DNA of 64,000 bases from Dyadobacter chenhuakuii (GTDB taxonomy: Bacteria > Bacteroidota > Bacteroidia > Cytophagales > Spirosomataceae): positions 1,426,001 through 1,490,000 of the forward strand of contig NZ_CP098805.1 of the NCBI RefSeq assembly GCF_023821985.2. The letters are read 5' to 3'. Both the position numbers and the translations under genes were made by a program. Shown piece by piece: positions 26,069 to 35,191 of this stretch (its first letter is position 1; each line of letters opens with the position of its first letter). Below the pieces are notes generated by a model, which saw nothing but the letters and a program-made list of their open reading frames with translations, was not told the DNA's origin and did not search any database.

Positions 26069-26665
26069 CTAGTTTCTCCGGCCCATTTCGTCGCGGATGC
26101 TGGCAGCTTTTTCGTAATCCTCTTTGGAAAGTGCATCGTCGAGCATGCGCTGCAACTCGTCGAATGTAAGGTCACGCAGCTGGTCTTTGGATGATCCCGT
26201 TGTTCCCAACGTTTCTTTCACACCATCTTCCTCATCTTCTTCATCCTCTGTTAATGAGCTCGACACGATGCCTGCTTCGGAAAGAATGGCCTCGTAAGTG
26301 AAAATAGGAATGTCGAACCGTAAGCCGATGGCGATGGCGTCGGAAGGACGCGCATCGATTTCCACTTCCCGAAGATTATCCGTGCAGACGATCTTGGCAT
26401 AGAATATGCCTTCTTTCAGGTCCGAGATGACGATTTCTTTTAATGTATAATTCATTCCATCCGCAAACGATCTAAAGAGATCGTGCGTCATCGGACGGTT
26501 TGGGACAATATTTTCTATCTGAACGGCAATGGCCTGTGCTTCGAACACACCAATAATGATGGGCAGGCGACGGTTACCCAGCTCTTCGCCCAGAACCAGT
26601 GCGAAGGAACCTGCCTGTGATTGGCTTGGAGACAGCCCGAGTATTTCTAACTTGATTTTTTTCAC
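26069..26665 (-). CDS. Bifunctional nuclease (BFN/DUF151) family protein with UVR tail
   Basis: 198 residues if started at GTG 26665, where the conserved KKIKLEILGLSPSQSQAGSFAL begins. The frame extends upstream to 26758, but that part is not family-like. The BFN domain (about 1-130) has GNRRLPIIIGVFEAQAI, the IVPNRPMTHDLF segment and RPSDAIAIGLRFDIPIF. An acidic linker (about 142-153) leads to a UvrB/UvrC-type motif (FDELQRMLDDALSKEDYEKAASIRDEM). The family has reported DNase/RNase activity. It is monocistronic by position, between ftsX and the etf genes. Confidence 0.9.
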   Translation of the reverse strand: MKKIKLEILGLSPSQSQAGSFALVLGEELGNRRLPIIIGVFEAQAIAVQIENIVPNRPMTHDLFRSFADGMNYTLKEIVISDLKEGIFYAKIVCTDNLREVEIDARPSDAIAIGLRFDIPIFTYEAILSEAGIVSSSLTEDEEDEEDGVKETLGTTGSSKDQLRDLTFDELQRMLDDALSKEDYEKAASIRDEMGRRN

Positions 26666-26732
26666 GTTTAAACTAAATGCGCAAGTTTGGTTAACAGTTG
26701 TGGTGAATATGCCTGAAAATGTATTCGAAGTT

Positions 26733-26780
26733 GCAAAAATAATTAACCCGTACTGCATAAAAAAATGAAGTACGGGTTAA
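26733..26780 (-). terminator. Inverted repeat, probable terminator of the etf operon
   Basis: TTAACCCGTACT at 26743-26754 and its perfect complement at 26769-26780 form a 12-bp stem with a 14-base loop. On the minus strand it is followed by TTATTTTTGC. It lies 127 bases after the etfA stop and 78 bases before the bifunctional nuclease start. Confidence 0.6.
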
Positions 26781-26906
26781 GAATGTGCTCATTGACAGCC
26801 GGATGGAAATAAAGCGGCTTAATTATCTGATTTTTAAGCTATTTTTTCAAATGCGGCCAGTCAGTATTTATTACAATTAATTTCAATATGCGCAGAAATC
26901 GCATTT

Positions 26907-27878
26907 TTAGAGATTTTTCGCAGCTTCTGTCAGTTTTGGCAGAATTTCGAAAACATCGCCGACGATTCCATAATCAGCTGCCTTGAAGAACGGGGCTTCG
27001 GGATCCTTATTAATGACCACAATGCATTTGGAACCGTTCACGCCGGCCAGATGCTGGATGGCACCGGAAATCCCGCAGGCAATGTAAAGGTTCGGCGCAA
27101 CTTTAATCCCTGTTTGGCCTATGTGCTCATGATGCGGCCGCCAGTCGAGGTCCGAAACGGGCTTTGAACATCCCGTTGCTGCACCCAGTGCATGAGCGAG
27201 ATCAACCAGCGGCTGCCAATGCTCAGGCCCCTTCATACCGCGACCGCCGGAAACAATAATCTGCGCTTCGGTAAGAGATAGTTCAGAATTGGCTTTCTCA
27301 ACATTCACAACGGACGCCTTGAAGTCAGCATCACGCAATTGCGGGGAGAATGTTTCCACAACCGCATTGGCAAAAGCAACATCATCCTCATTGATCTCGA
27401 TGACATTCTTCTTGATTACAAGGATTTTTACATCTGATTTCAATTCGGTTGTAGCAAACGCTTTTCCGGTAAAAATCCCGCGTGTTACTTTAAATGAACC
27501 ATTAATCTCAGGCAAAGCTGTAACGCCGGAGACGACTCCCGCTTTCAACTTGGCCGCAGCACGGGCCGCCATGGCATCACCTAAGCCGGATTTGGAAAGA
27601 ATGATGATTTTGCTGCCTTCCTGCCCGGCCGCCTGCGCCAATGCATCCGCATAGGCAAGGCTGTTTTCGTGCGATAGTTTTTCATCCGAGGCATGCAGGA
27701 CTTTGACGGCGCCATAGTTTCCAGCAATTTCCAGTGCAGACGCATCCGCTTTGCCAATGGCCAGCACTACCGCCTTATCACCCGTTTTCTCCGCCACTTT
27801 TGCGCCGTAAGCCACTGCTTCCAGCGACGTTTTTTTGATAGAACCATTGTCCAGTTCTACATATATAAGGACTGACAT
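26907..27878 (-). CDS. etfA: Electron transfer flavoprotein subunit alpha
   Basis: 323 residues. The N-terminal nucleotide-binding-like domain (about 1-180) precedes the FAD-binding C-terminal domain with [57 protein letters not shown] and [20 protein letters not shown]. With EtfB it passes electrons from acyl-CoA dehydrogenases and similar enzymes to the quinone pool. It follows etfB by 36 bases on the same strand. Confidence 0.97.
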   Translation of the reverse strand: MSVLIYVELDNGSIKKTSLEAVAYGAKVAEKTGDKAVVLAIGKADASALEIAGNYGAVKVLHASDEKLSHENSLAYADALAQAAGQEGSKIIILSKSGLGDAMAARAAAKLKAGVVSGVTALPEINGSFKVTRGIFTGKAFATTELKSDVKILVIKKNVIEINEDDVAFANAVVETFSPQLRDADFKASVVNVEKANSELSLTEAQIIVSGGRGMKGPEHWQPLVDLAHALGAATGCSKPVSDLDWRPHHEHIGQTGIKVAPNLYIACGISGAIQHLAGVNGSKCIVVINKDPEAPFFKAADYGIVGDVFEILPKLTEAAKNL

Positions 27879-27914
27879 TTTCTTTCTGTTTTAATTAATG
27901 ATTGTTTCAAAAGA

Positions 27915-28652
27915 TCACAACACTTTTGCCTCTGTCTGCAAAAGACGGATCAATGTTCCGGCTTCGCTGGCCGGGATCATTTTGCATGCACCTTTCGGGG
28001 CAGGCAGGAAGTATTTTTCCGGCACGGTCATCTCGTCCACGGACACAGGTTCAACCACGGTTAGCGGCTTGGTACGGGCCGTCATAATGCCACGCATATT
28101 CGGGATTTTCCACTCTGCAATCGGTTCCTGACAGCCGAGAACTAGGGGCAGAGGCGCTTTCAGGACTTCTTTCCCTCCATCGATTTCGCGGCTTATCGTA
28201 GCCGAACCGTCTGCAATGTCCAGTTTCATAACAGGGGAGTAGGAAGCGATTCCCAGCATTTCGCCCACCAAGCCATGCACTACACCACTGTTATAGTCAA
28301 TCGATTCGCGACCCATCAGGATCAGGTCATAGTTGTTTTGCTTAGCAACATCGGCGATCTGAACGGCCACGAAGTAGGAGTCGAGGGGATCGGCATTCAC
28401 CCGGATCGCATCGTCGGCGCCGATCGCGAGTGCTTTGCGGATCTGTGGGTCGGCGTCGGCTTCGCCTACGTGCAGCACGGTTAATGTCCCTCCGGATTGT
28501 TCTTTTAATTCAACGCCCCTGGCCAGCGCGTAATCGTCGTACGGGCCGATAATGTATTGGATCCCGTTTTTATTAAGTCTGGTGTCGTTGTCCGTAAATG
28601 TTATCTTAGCGGTTGTATCGGGCACATTGGATATACAAACGAGTATTTTCAT
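27915..28652 (-). CDS. etfB: Electron transfer flavoprotein subunit beta
   Basis: 245 residues with the beta-subunit start (MKILVCISNVPDT), GPYDDYALARGVELKE, the signature region DLILMGRESIDYNSGVVHGLVGEMLG and a C-terminal AKPL-type segment (RTKPLTVVEP). It binds AMP and partners EtfA in fatty-acid and amino-acid oxidation. It is first in a two-gene operon. Confidence 0.97.
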   Translation of the reverse strand: MKILVCISNVPDTTAKITFTDNDTRLNKNGIQYIIGPYDDYALARGVELKEQSGGTLTVLHVGEADADPQIRKALAIGADDAIRVNADPLDSYFVAVQIADVAKQNNYDLILMGRESIDYNSGVVHGLVGEMLGIASYSPVMKLDIADGSATISREIDGGKEVLKAPLPLVLGCQEPIAEWKIPNMRGIMTARTKPLTVVEPVSVDEMTVPEKYFLPAPKGACKMIPASEAGTLIRLLQTEAKVL

Positions 28653-28687
28653 GAGCTTTTATTTAGAATTATTGCCTGGTATGAATA

Positions 28688-28695
28688 TAACTTTG
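28688..28695 (+). promoter_or_regulatory. Possible -7 box for the TPR-like gene
   Basis: TAACTTTG fits TAnnTTTG, 52 bases before the ATG at 28748, in the divergent gap with etfB. No convincing -33 element is visible. Confidence 0.3.
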
Positions 28696-28747
28696 TCCGG
28701 GCAAATAAAGGGAAATCTTAAATAGTATGCAAGCATAATAATCCATA

Positions 28748-29074
28748 ATGAACACCACTTTACTCAACAATCTGATCAGCTTTTATGAGGAGGATCCCGC
28801 CGATCCGTTCAATGTTTATGCCCTTGCCATCGAGTATGCCAAGTTTGATCCGGCGAAAGCTGCGCATTTCTTTGATATCCTTCTAAATGAGCATCCTGAT
28901 TACCTGGCCACATACTATCACGCTGGTTCATTTTTTGCTGATAATGAAGATGTGGAAAAGGCTGAGGAAATTTATCGCAAAGGGGTGGCCCTGGCGCTTT
29001 TACAAAAAAATACCAAGGCACACCAGGAGCTTGTAAGGGCTTATAACAACTTTCTGGACGAAATGGACGACTAA
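28748..29074 (+). CDS. Small tetratricopeptide-repeat-like protein
   Basis: 108 residues, all helical, with TPR-like pairs: DPFNVYALAIEYAKFDPAKAAHFFDILLNEHPDYLATYYHAGSFFADNEDVEKAEEIYRKGVALA matches TPR helix spacing through about two repeats, and an acidic tail (DEMDD) follows. It has no signal peptide, so it is cytosolic. It is probably a scaffold; partners are unknown. It is divergent from etfB. Confidence 0.8.
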   Translation: MNTTLLNNLISFYEEDPADPFNVYALAIEYAKFDPAKAAHFFDILLNEHPDYLATYYHAGSFFADNEDVEKAEEIYRKGVALALLQKNTKAHQELVRAYNNFLDEMDD

Positions 29075-29244
29075 CTGATTGCAGCAAAAATTTGCTCATT
29101 GACGTAAAATGCCGTACCTTTCATGATTAGTAAGAGTACTACAATCCAGACTGCTTTCGGTAATTACTTCCTCTGCTCAGTTTAGTTTGATTTTTAAGGA
29201 GTTCCCTTGATTTACGGGATAGAAAAAATTATTCATTTAATATT

Positions 29245-29601
29245 ATGGAAAAGGAATTATTTATTCCACTTGTGGTAAAGTGGGCACAGGCGCATGGGTT
29301 CAAGGATATCCAGGCCAATATGGAAGGATTTGAAACACCGAAGTCCTACGAACGGGCCGCCGATAATGCCAAATTTACCCCGGATGTTACAGGCGTAAAT
29401 ATGTTCAACAGGCACTATCTGGAAGTCTCAATGAAAACAGACCAGCTTCGGGGAAGTATCTCGAAATGGAAACTGCTCAGCGAGCTTGCAGGCATGAAAG
29501 GTGCTAAATTATATCTGATGGCGCCAAGAGGGCATGTCAGGTTCACACGCGAAATCATAGATCAGTACAACATTCCGGCGGAAGTTGTGAAGATCGATTA
29601 A
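29245..29601 (+). CDS. Hypothetical protein, possible nuclease-like fold
   Basis: 118 residues, cytosolic. A helix (FIPLVVKWAQAHGF) precedes FTPDVTG, then HYLEVSMK, a helix (ISKWKLLSELAGMKG), a strand (AKLYLMAP) and another helix. The order PD, hairpin, LEV, helix, strand recalls restriction-endonuclease-like folds, but the usual ExK is replaced by E60-V-S with K64 two positions later. It may be an inactive relative or an unrelated protein. A strong terminator follows the stop. Confidence 0.6.
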   Translation: MEKELFIPLVVKWAQAHGFKDIQANMEGFETPKSYERAADNAKFTPDVTGVNMFNRHYLEVSMKTDQLRGSISKWKLLSELAGMKGAKLYLMAPRGHVRFTREIIDQYNIPAEVVKID

Positions 29602-29603
29602 AA

Positions 29604-29639
29604 TAAAAAAGGGATTGTTAGCTTCAACAATCCCTTTTT
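29604..29639. terminator. Bidirectional rho-independent terminator
   Basis: AAAAAGGGATTGTT and AACAATCCCTTTTT form a perfect stem with a 6-base loop and A/T tracts on both sides. It ends both the plus-strand hypothetical gene and the minus-strand oxidoreductase gene. Confidence 0.9.
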
Positions 29640-29644
29640 CGTTT

Positions 29645-30979
29645 TTATGCCTGCGGATATTTCCATTCTCCCCGGTATTCCCTGCTCAAAAGCTTATTCG
29701 CTTCGGGATCACCTTCAATCGTCTCTTTTTCCCCGTCCCAGACGATGCTTCTGCCTAATTTTAGCGAGAGCATGCCCAGCAGCGCCACATTGGTTGAACG
29801 CTGCCCGATCTCAATTTCACAAATTGGCGGCTTATTCGTCTTGATGGATTCAATGAAATTGGCCCAAAGTTCCTTAATATTCTGGTCGTCCGGCTTGTTA
29901 AGCCTGGCATCCTCGTGAATGATAGGTTTCTTTGGATCTGTCGGGTAAAATGTCCACCCGTCCAGCCAGCCCATATGGAAGGTGCCTTCCGTTCCGTAGA
30001 AATAAACGCCTACTGCCTGCTGCGGATGTGTTTTCTCTGCATTGTTTGCGGCAAAATTCCGGTGTTCCCATTCCAGCGTAAAACCATCAAAATCATAAAC
30101 CGCCACCTGATGGTCGGGTGCATCCGTACTGTCCTGGCGGATGGCCCGCCCACCAGTTGAATAAATTTTCTTCGGATATTTTTGTTCGGACCACCACAAA
30201 ACCTGGTCGAGCCAGTGAATGCCCCAGTCGCCTAATGTTCCGTTGGCAAAATTGAGATAGTTCCGGAAACCGCGCGGGTGCATGGTTTTGTTATAAGGCT
30301 GTAATTGCGCCGGACCGCAGTAAAAATCCCAGTCGAGTCCCTGCGGCGGTTCCGAATCAGGCGTTTTCTGTCCCGGGCCGCCGCCATAATGTACAAATGC
30401 CCGCGCCATGCCTATTTTTCCTGCTTTACCTGATTTCAGGAACTCCATGCCGGAAACATTGTGAGGCGAAACACGCCTGTGCGTTCCTACCTGGACGATT
30501 TTCCCATGCTTACGCGTCGCATTCACCATTGCCCGTCCTTCCTTGATCGTATGCGAAATGGGCTTCTCCACATACACGTGCGCACCCGACTCGATGGCTG
30601 CAATGCAGCACAACGCATGCCAGTGATCCGGCGTCGCAACGATCACCACTTCCGGCTTTTCCTTCGCCAGCAGTTCGCGGTAATCCTTATATATTTTTGG
30701 TTTGTCCGGCGTTAGCTTGGACATTTCCGCAGCGCAGACTTTGAGCTGGTTATCATCCACATCACAAAGCGCAACCAGTTTGTTTTCTCCCGATTGCAGC
30801 GCGCAGCGCAGGATATTGGTTCCCCACCATCCCGTTCCGATCAGCGCCGTGCGGTAAGGCGCGGCGCGGCTAATGGCGCTTAGGAGTGGCAGCGTTGAAA
30901 AGGCAGCACTGGATAGTGCGGCACTCGAAAGTGCGGCACCTGCAAGGGCCGACTTCTCTATAAAGTTTCTACGATCCAT
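29645..30979 (-). CDS. Tat-exported Gfo/Idh/MocA family oxidoreductase
   Basis: 444 residues. The start MDRRNFIEKSALAGAA has a twin-arginine motif followed by an Ala/Ser-rich hydrophobic stretch with a repeated AALSS unit, so a periplasmic enzyme is likely. NAD-binding LIGTGWWGTN, then VVIVATPDHWHA and the catalytic EKPISHTIKEG are the Gfo/Idh/MocA hallmarks. The C-terminal domain contains the WDFYCGPAQ and GDWGIHWLDQ segments of the glycoside-type subfamily. The substrate is probably a sugar or cyclitol. It follows an acetylxylan-esterase-like gene by 15 bases. Confidence 0.92.
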   Translation of the reverse strand: MDRRNFIEKSALAGAALSSAALSSAAFSTLPLLSAISRAAPYRTALIGTGWWGTNILRCALQSGENKLVALCDVDDNQLKVCAAEMSKLTPDKPKIYKDYRELLAKEKPEVVIVATPDHWHALCCIAAIESGAHVYVEKPISHTIKEGRAMVNATRKHGKIVQVGTHRRVSPHNVSGMEFLKSGKAGKIGMARAFVHYGGGPGQKTPDSEPPQGLDWDFYCGPAQLQPYNKTMHPRGFRNYLNFANGTLGDWGIHWLDQVLWWSEQKYPKKIYSTGGRAIRQDSTDAPDHQVAVYDFDGFTLEWEHRNFAANNAEKTHPQQAVGVYFYGTEGTFHMGWLDGWTFYPTDPKKPIIHEDARLNKPDDQNIKELWANFIESIKTNKPPICEIEIGQRSTNVALLGMLSLKLGRSIVWDGEKETIEGDPEANKLLSREYRGEWKYPQA

Positions 30980-30994
30980 TTTAATGTTCTTAAA

Positions 30995-32293
30995 CTATTT
31001 TTTCGTGAGTTTTTCAATCAGCCAGTTGTTCATGATATCCTTTTCTTCCTGGTAGGTCCAGTGCCCGGTGTCCAGGAAAAGTTTCAGCTCTTTTGGCGCA
31101 GTGGTAACATTATAGGCCGCGTACATGGAAGTAGGAGGGCAGGTTTCATCATTATATCCCCAGATATAAAATCCCGGCACTTTAACCCTTCTGGCGAAAT
31201 TCACCACATCATAGTAAGCCACCGTCGCCACTTTTTCTTTCGTATTATTCCATTTTACACCGTTCTTATCAAAATAATGCGGCCAGCCGCCCGCGCGTCC
31301 GTGCAGGTAACCTGTCACGTCGCTCAATGCAGGGTAAAATGCGCCCAGCCATTTCACGCGCGGATCGAGCCCGGCTGTGATGATGGATAATGCGCCTCCT
31401 TGGCTTCCGCCGGTTACAGCGAGGTTGGTCCCGTCATATTGCGGCAGGCTGGTCAGGAAATCGTTGGCACGCACGCAGCCGAGGTAAACCCTTTTATAAT
31501 AAAACTTATCGCGATCATCCATATTATAAGCAGGATAACCATTCAAAAATCCCTGGCCCATATCCAAATACACCGAAGGATCCATTGTCACGGGAATGCC
31601 GTGAATGCCGATTTCCAGTGTAATAATGTTGTTCTCGGCAGTGGCTACATCGCCATAGTAAGCTCTCACGCCTGCGCCGGGAACCCTCAGTAATGCAGGA
31701 TATTTTCCTTCTTTTTTTGGAATGCTCAGAATACCATAAACGCGGACGCCTTTCCGGTTGTTTTGCAGGTTAAGGTGATACACATTCACCTTTTCAGTAC
31801 AACGTTCGGGCAGGAGCGTCATTTTTGCGTCCATGGGAACGGCGGCAAGTTCTTGTTTAGCCGTCGCCCAGAATGTGTCGAAATCCTGTGGGTTAGCAAC
31901 GGTCGGTTCAATTTTTTGAGGGTCAAAACCAGCTGTGGCCAGGCCGCGATATTCGTTTCCGTCCACGGTAACCCATGCAATGCATCTCAGGAAGCCAGGC
32001 GTCTTGAGTGTTCCGCCGTCAATGGTCAGTTTGCCGTCAGCGGCTGTTTTGGTTTCCTTAATGGTTGGATCCAATTTTTCCAAACCGATCTCGTAGCGTA
32101 CAGAAGCATTTTTTACCATATTTCCATTTCTCATCACAGTCACCAGGAATTGCACTTTGTCGCCGGTTTTGTAAGTCCAGTCATCCCGGTCCATGGTAAC
32201 GATCACTTCCACAGGGCGCCTTGCGGGCTGTGCGATAGCAGTTAATAATGAGAGCCAGAAAAGCGCGGCTAATGGTAAAAAACGATTTTTCAT
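30995..32293 (-). CDS. Exported acetylxylan esterase-like alpha/beta hydrolase
   Basis: 432 residues. A Sec signal peptide (to about residue 22, TAIAQ) is followed by a beta-sandwich-like N-terminal region (about 25-120) and an AXE1/cephalosporin-deacetylase alpha/beta hydrolase domain (about 130-430). The catalytic triad is visible: S297 in TGGSQGGA, D382 in GYNDETCPP, H411 in DTGHW. Family members remove acetyl groups from xylan or xylo-oligosaccharides; the true ester is unknown. It is transcribed ahead of the Tat-exported oxidoreductase gene. Confidence 0.92.
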   Translation of the reverse strand: MKNRFLPLAALFWLSLLTAIAQPARRPVEVIVTMDRDDWTYKTGDKVQFLVTVMRNGNMVKNASVRYEIGLEKLDPTIKETKTAADGKLTIDGGTLKTPGFLRCIAWVTVDGNEYRGLATAGFDPQKIEPTVANPQDFDTFWATAKQELAAVPMDAKMTLLPERCTEKVNVYHLNLQNNRKGVRVYGILSIPKKEGKYPALLRVPGAGVRAYYGDVATAENNIITLEIGIHGIPVTMDPSVYLDMGQGFLNGYPAYNMDDRDKFYYKRVYLGCVRANDFLTSLPQYDGTNLAVTGGSQGGALSIITAGLDPRVKWLGAFYPALSDVTGYLHGRAGGWPHYFDKNGVKWNNTKEKVATVAYYDVVNFARRVKVPGFYIWGYNDETCPPTSMYAAYNVTTAPKELKLFLDTGHWTYQEEKDIMNNWLIEKLTKK

Positions 32294-32464
32294 AAGTGGA
32301 CAGATTTCGTCAATTGAGTTAAAATGATTTCAGCTTGTAACGTAAAAGTGACACGCTGCCGGAATCTTTAATAAAAACAGGATAATTTTTGCGAATTGCA
32401 GTAATTTGCTTCTCTTTAATTACGGCCTTCGGGGCTGGATCAGTAATATTTTAAAAAGCAGATT

Positions 32465-33205
32465 TTGATCAGGATTAATAAATACATCAGCGAAACAGGT
32501 TTTTGTTCAAGGCGGGAAGCGGATAAGCTGGTGGAACAAGGCCGCGTTATGCTGAACGGCAGAACGGCTGTTCTGGGTGATAAGGCTTCGGCCGAGGATG
32601 AAGTAAAAATTGATGGTAAGCCGCTGAAAGTCAGGAAAGCATCGGTTTATATTGCATTTAACAAACCTGTGGGCATAACGTGCACAACGGAGCGCGATGT
32701 GAAGGGAAACATCATTGATTACATCCGGCATCCCGAACGCATTTTCCCGATTGGCCGACTGGACAAACCTTCCGAAGGGCTTATTTTCCTGACCAGCGAT
32801 GGCGACATTGTGAACAAGATATTAAGGGCCGGAAACAACCACGAAAAGGAATATGTGGTAACCGTCGATAAGCAGATAACGCCAGAATTTGTCGCTAAAA
32901 TGTCGGCCGGCGTTCCCGTCCTGGGCACGATTACCAAAAAGTGTTACGTCAAAAAGGAAGGCAGCCATGTTTTCACCATTATCCTGACCCAGGGCCTGAA
33001 CCGACAGATCCGGCGCATGTGCGAATATCTGGGCTATCGCGTGACGAAACTGAAACGGGTCAGGATCATGAATGTTACACTGGATGATTTGCCCACCGGG
33101 AAATGGCGAAACCTGACAGCTGAGGAATTGCAGACGATTAACGCTGCTGTGGAGAGTTCTGTGAAAACAGAGGAAGGTTCATATCTCTCCGGCTGGGAAG
33201 AGTAG
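32465..33205 (+). CDS. rluF: 23S rRNA pseudouridine(2604) synthase
   Basis: 246 residues, apparently starting at TTG 32465, since the conserved [19 protein letters not shown] begins there with no ATG. An S4 RNA-binding domain (1-50) is followed by an RsuA-type catalytic domain with D100 in [13 protein letters not shown] and [14 protein letters not shown]. Specific matches to RluF include [18 protein letters not shown] and [15 protein letters not shown]. It modifies U2604, and in E. coli also tRNA-Tyr. Confidence 0.93.
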   Translation: MIRINKYISETGFCSRREADKLVEQGRVMLNGRTAVLGDKASAEDEVKIDGKPLKVRKASVYIAFNKPVGITCTTERDVKGNIIDYIRHPERIFPIGRLDKPSEGLIFLTSDGDIVNKILRAGNNHEKEYVVTVDKQITPEFVAKMSAGVPVLGTITKKCYVKKEGSHVFTIILTQGLNRQIRRMCEYLGYRVTKLKRVRIMNVTLDDLPTGKWRNLTAEELQTINAAVESSVKTEEGSYLSGWEE

Positions 33206-33291
33206 GTTTAAATTGAACAAACAAAGAAATATTTGTCCGAATTGTCTAAATTTATAATGAAATATTGAAATAAACCTTTCCCCGGATCTTC

Positions 33292-33996
33292 ATGAAAACC
33301 TGGTCTCTGCTTTTCGTACTGCTGTTTTCTGGAAATCTAGTACGCGGGCAGATCAACGATATTTATCGGGTCAAGAACGGCTCTGACGTCACGAAGGTTA
33401 TCCCTTTCACAGAACGTTACCAGTTTGAAAAGTTTCAGGACGGACACGTGCTGTTTCGCAATGGAAAAACCTCCAAAGCGCAAATGAATTACAGTCTGGT
33501 TCATGGCGAGGTGTTGTTTGTAGACGCCAAAAAAGATACGCTGATGTTCAACGATAATTCGTTTATCAGCAAAATCTTCGTGGGGGATAATCTTTATTTT
33601 TACGCCAAAGGGCATGGTCATGTGCATGCAATCCGGGATTATAGTGGTGTGAGATTGGGTAAGAAGCAGTTTCTGGTCCGGATGGGCAACGAGAAATATG
33701 CTTCCTATGAGCAGTATTCGGCTACTTCTGCGATTTCCAGTTATTCCTCATTTGTAAATCAAAATGGCAACTTGCAAAATTTGGAGAGTAATGTCAAAGT
33801 GATCTTAAAGCGAAGATCCATTTTCTTTTTAATCGATAAGAATGAACGTGTTATGTTTGCCACGCGGCCCAATCTTCTCAAAATTTATCCCAAAAACAAA
33901 AGAAAGCTTAACGAATATCTCCGTGAGAACGAGACCAGTTTCGAGAAAGAAGCGAATCTGAAAAAAGTGCTGGAATTTGCCAGCAGTCTCGAATAA
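33292..33996 (+). CDS. Exported hypothetical protein
   Basis: 234 residues. MKTWSLLFVLLFSGNLVRGQ is a Sec signal peptide. The mature protein starts with beta strands (YQFEKFQDGHVLFRNGKTSKAQMNYSLVHGEVLFVD, a pattern often seen in uncharacterised Bacteroidota exported proteins) and ends with a Lys-rich helical segment (FATRPNLLKIYPKNKRKLNEYL). I recognise no named family. The gene is flanked by rluF and the AI-2E family transporter on the same strand. Confidence 0.7.
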   Translation: MKTWSLLFVLLFSGNLVRGQINDIYRVKNGSDVTKVIPFTERYQFEKFQDGHVLFRNGKTSKAQMNYSLVHGEVLFVDAKKDTLMFNDNSFISKIFVGDNLYFYAKGHGHVHAIRDYSGVRLGKKQFLVRMGNEKYASYEQYSATSAISSYSSFVNQNGNLQNLESNVKVILKRRSIFFLIDKNERVMFATRPNLLKIYPKNKRKLNEYLRENETSFEKEANLKKVLEFASSLE

Positions 33997-34081
33997 CCTT
34001 GAATTGAGCGATTTTTGAGACGTATAATGTGGATCGGAGGCTTGGAATGATTTTTTAGGTTTCCCTGAAAACTTATTCTCT

Positions 34082-35158
34082 ATGAAGGAAAACGTCTCCA
34101 AGATCCTCGTTTGGGTATTATTACTGATTGCGATTCCAGCCGGTTTGTATTTCGGCAAAACCTTTCTCGCGCCACTTGCTATCGGCGCCGTTCTCTCCAT
34201 GATGCTCATTCCGATAATGGACTGGCTGATGTCGAAAGGCCTTGCCAAGGGCTGGGCAGTTGCCGGAAGCACGGTAACATTGCTGCTGTTCCTGGTTTTT
34301 CTGGGATCGCTGATTACCATTCAGGTTAAAATGATATCCAAGGACTGGCCGGAAATTGAGAAAAAGTCAGTGCAGTATCTGGAAGACGGACAAAAATTTA
34401 TAGAAGACAAGACAGGGCTGGATCCCGACGAGCAGCTTGCTCAGGCGAAAACAATGGTGTCCAAGCTGGGAAGCGGCAGTCCGGCGGCCATCGGTTCGGT
34501 AGGAGGTGCCATTGCCAATGTGATCCTCATTATTGTCTATGTAGTGCTGTTACTTTCGCAGCGGGAGCGTTTTAAGGAGTTTATCTTGATTAATTTCCCT
34601 AAACAGGACCATGTGCGCGTGCGTAAAGCATTGAAAGATATTCGCAAAACATCCGGCGGTTATTTCTACGGAATGTTAAAGGCAATGATCATCCTCGCCA
34701 TCCTTTACGGAACCGGTTTTATGATCGGAGGCGTTAAATATGCATTTTTGCTGGCGCTGATTGCGGCGGTTTTCTCATTTATTCCTTACGTAGGAAATGC
34801 GATAGGCGGTGGATTGGCAGCTTTGTTAGCCTTGGTTTCAGGCGGTCCGTCGAGCGTTTTAGTTGTGGTCATAGTCATGTTTGCTGCCCAGATGATCGAT
34901 AATTACATCACCCAGCCTTATGTCGTAGGGAAAGAAGTGGATCTCAACCCGTTCATGACCATTACTTCGGTTGTTGCTTTCGGGGTGCTATGGGGCGTTG
35001 CGGGAGCTATAATCGCCATTCCGATCACAGGGATTTTGCGGGTCGCATTTCAATATTTGCCTCATACCAAATCACTGGCTTTCCTGATGGGGAATGAAAA
35101 GCCAGTGATGGATCTTGAAGGCGTGAAGCATCAGGTAGATGAACGAAACAGCGCTTAG
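34082..35158 (+). CDS. AI-2E family transporter
   Basis: 358 residues with an N-terminal helix pair (about 8-48), a third helix (about 60-82), a soluble segment (about 85-150), and a C-terminal set of helices holding the family motifs SQRERFKEFI, YGMLKAMIILAILYGTGFMIGGVKYAFLLALIAAVFSFIPYVGNAIGG (split by helices) and DNYITQPYVVGKEVDLNPF. Members export quorum signals or exchange Na+ and H+; the substrate is not clear here. The gene is convergent with the bestrophin-like gene. Confidence 0.93.
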   Translation: MKENVSKILVWVLLLIAIPAGLYFGKTFLAPLAIGAVLSMMLIPIMDWLMSKGLAKGWAVAGSTVTLLLFLVFLGSLITIQVKMISKDWPEIEKKSVQYLEDGQKFIEDKTGLDPDEQLAQAKTMVSKLGSGSPAAIGSVGGAIANVILIIVYVVLLLSQRERFKEFILINFPKQDHVRVRKALKDIRKTSGGYFYGMLKAMIILAILYGTGFMIGGVKYAFLLALIAAVFSFIPYVGNAIGGGLAALLALVSGGPSSVLVVVIVMFAAQMIDNYITQPYVVGKEVDLNPFMTITSVVAFGVLWGVAGAIIAIPITGILRVAFQYLPHTKSLAFLMGNEKPVMDLEGVKHQVDERNSA

Positions 35159-35191
35159 GCAATAGCCTGGCGCGTTTCCAGCTCATTCCTC

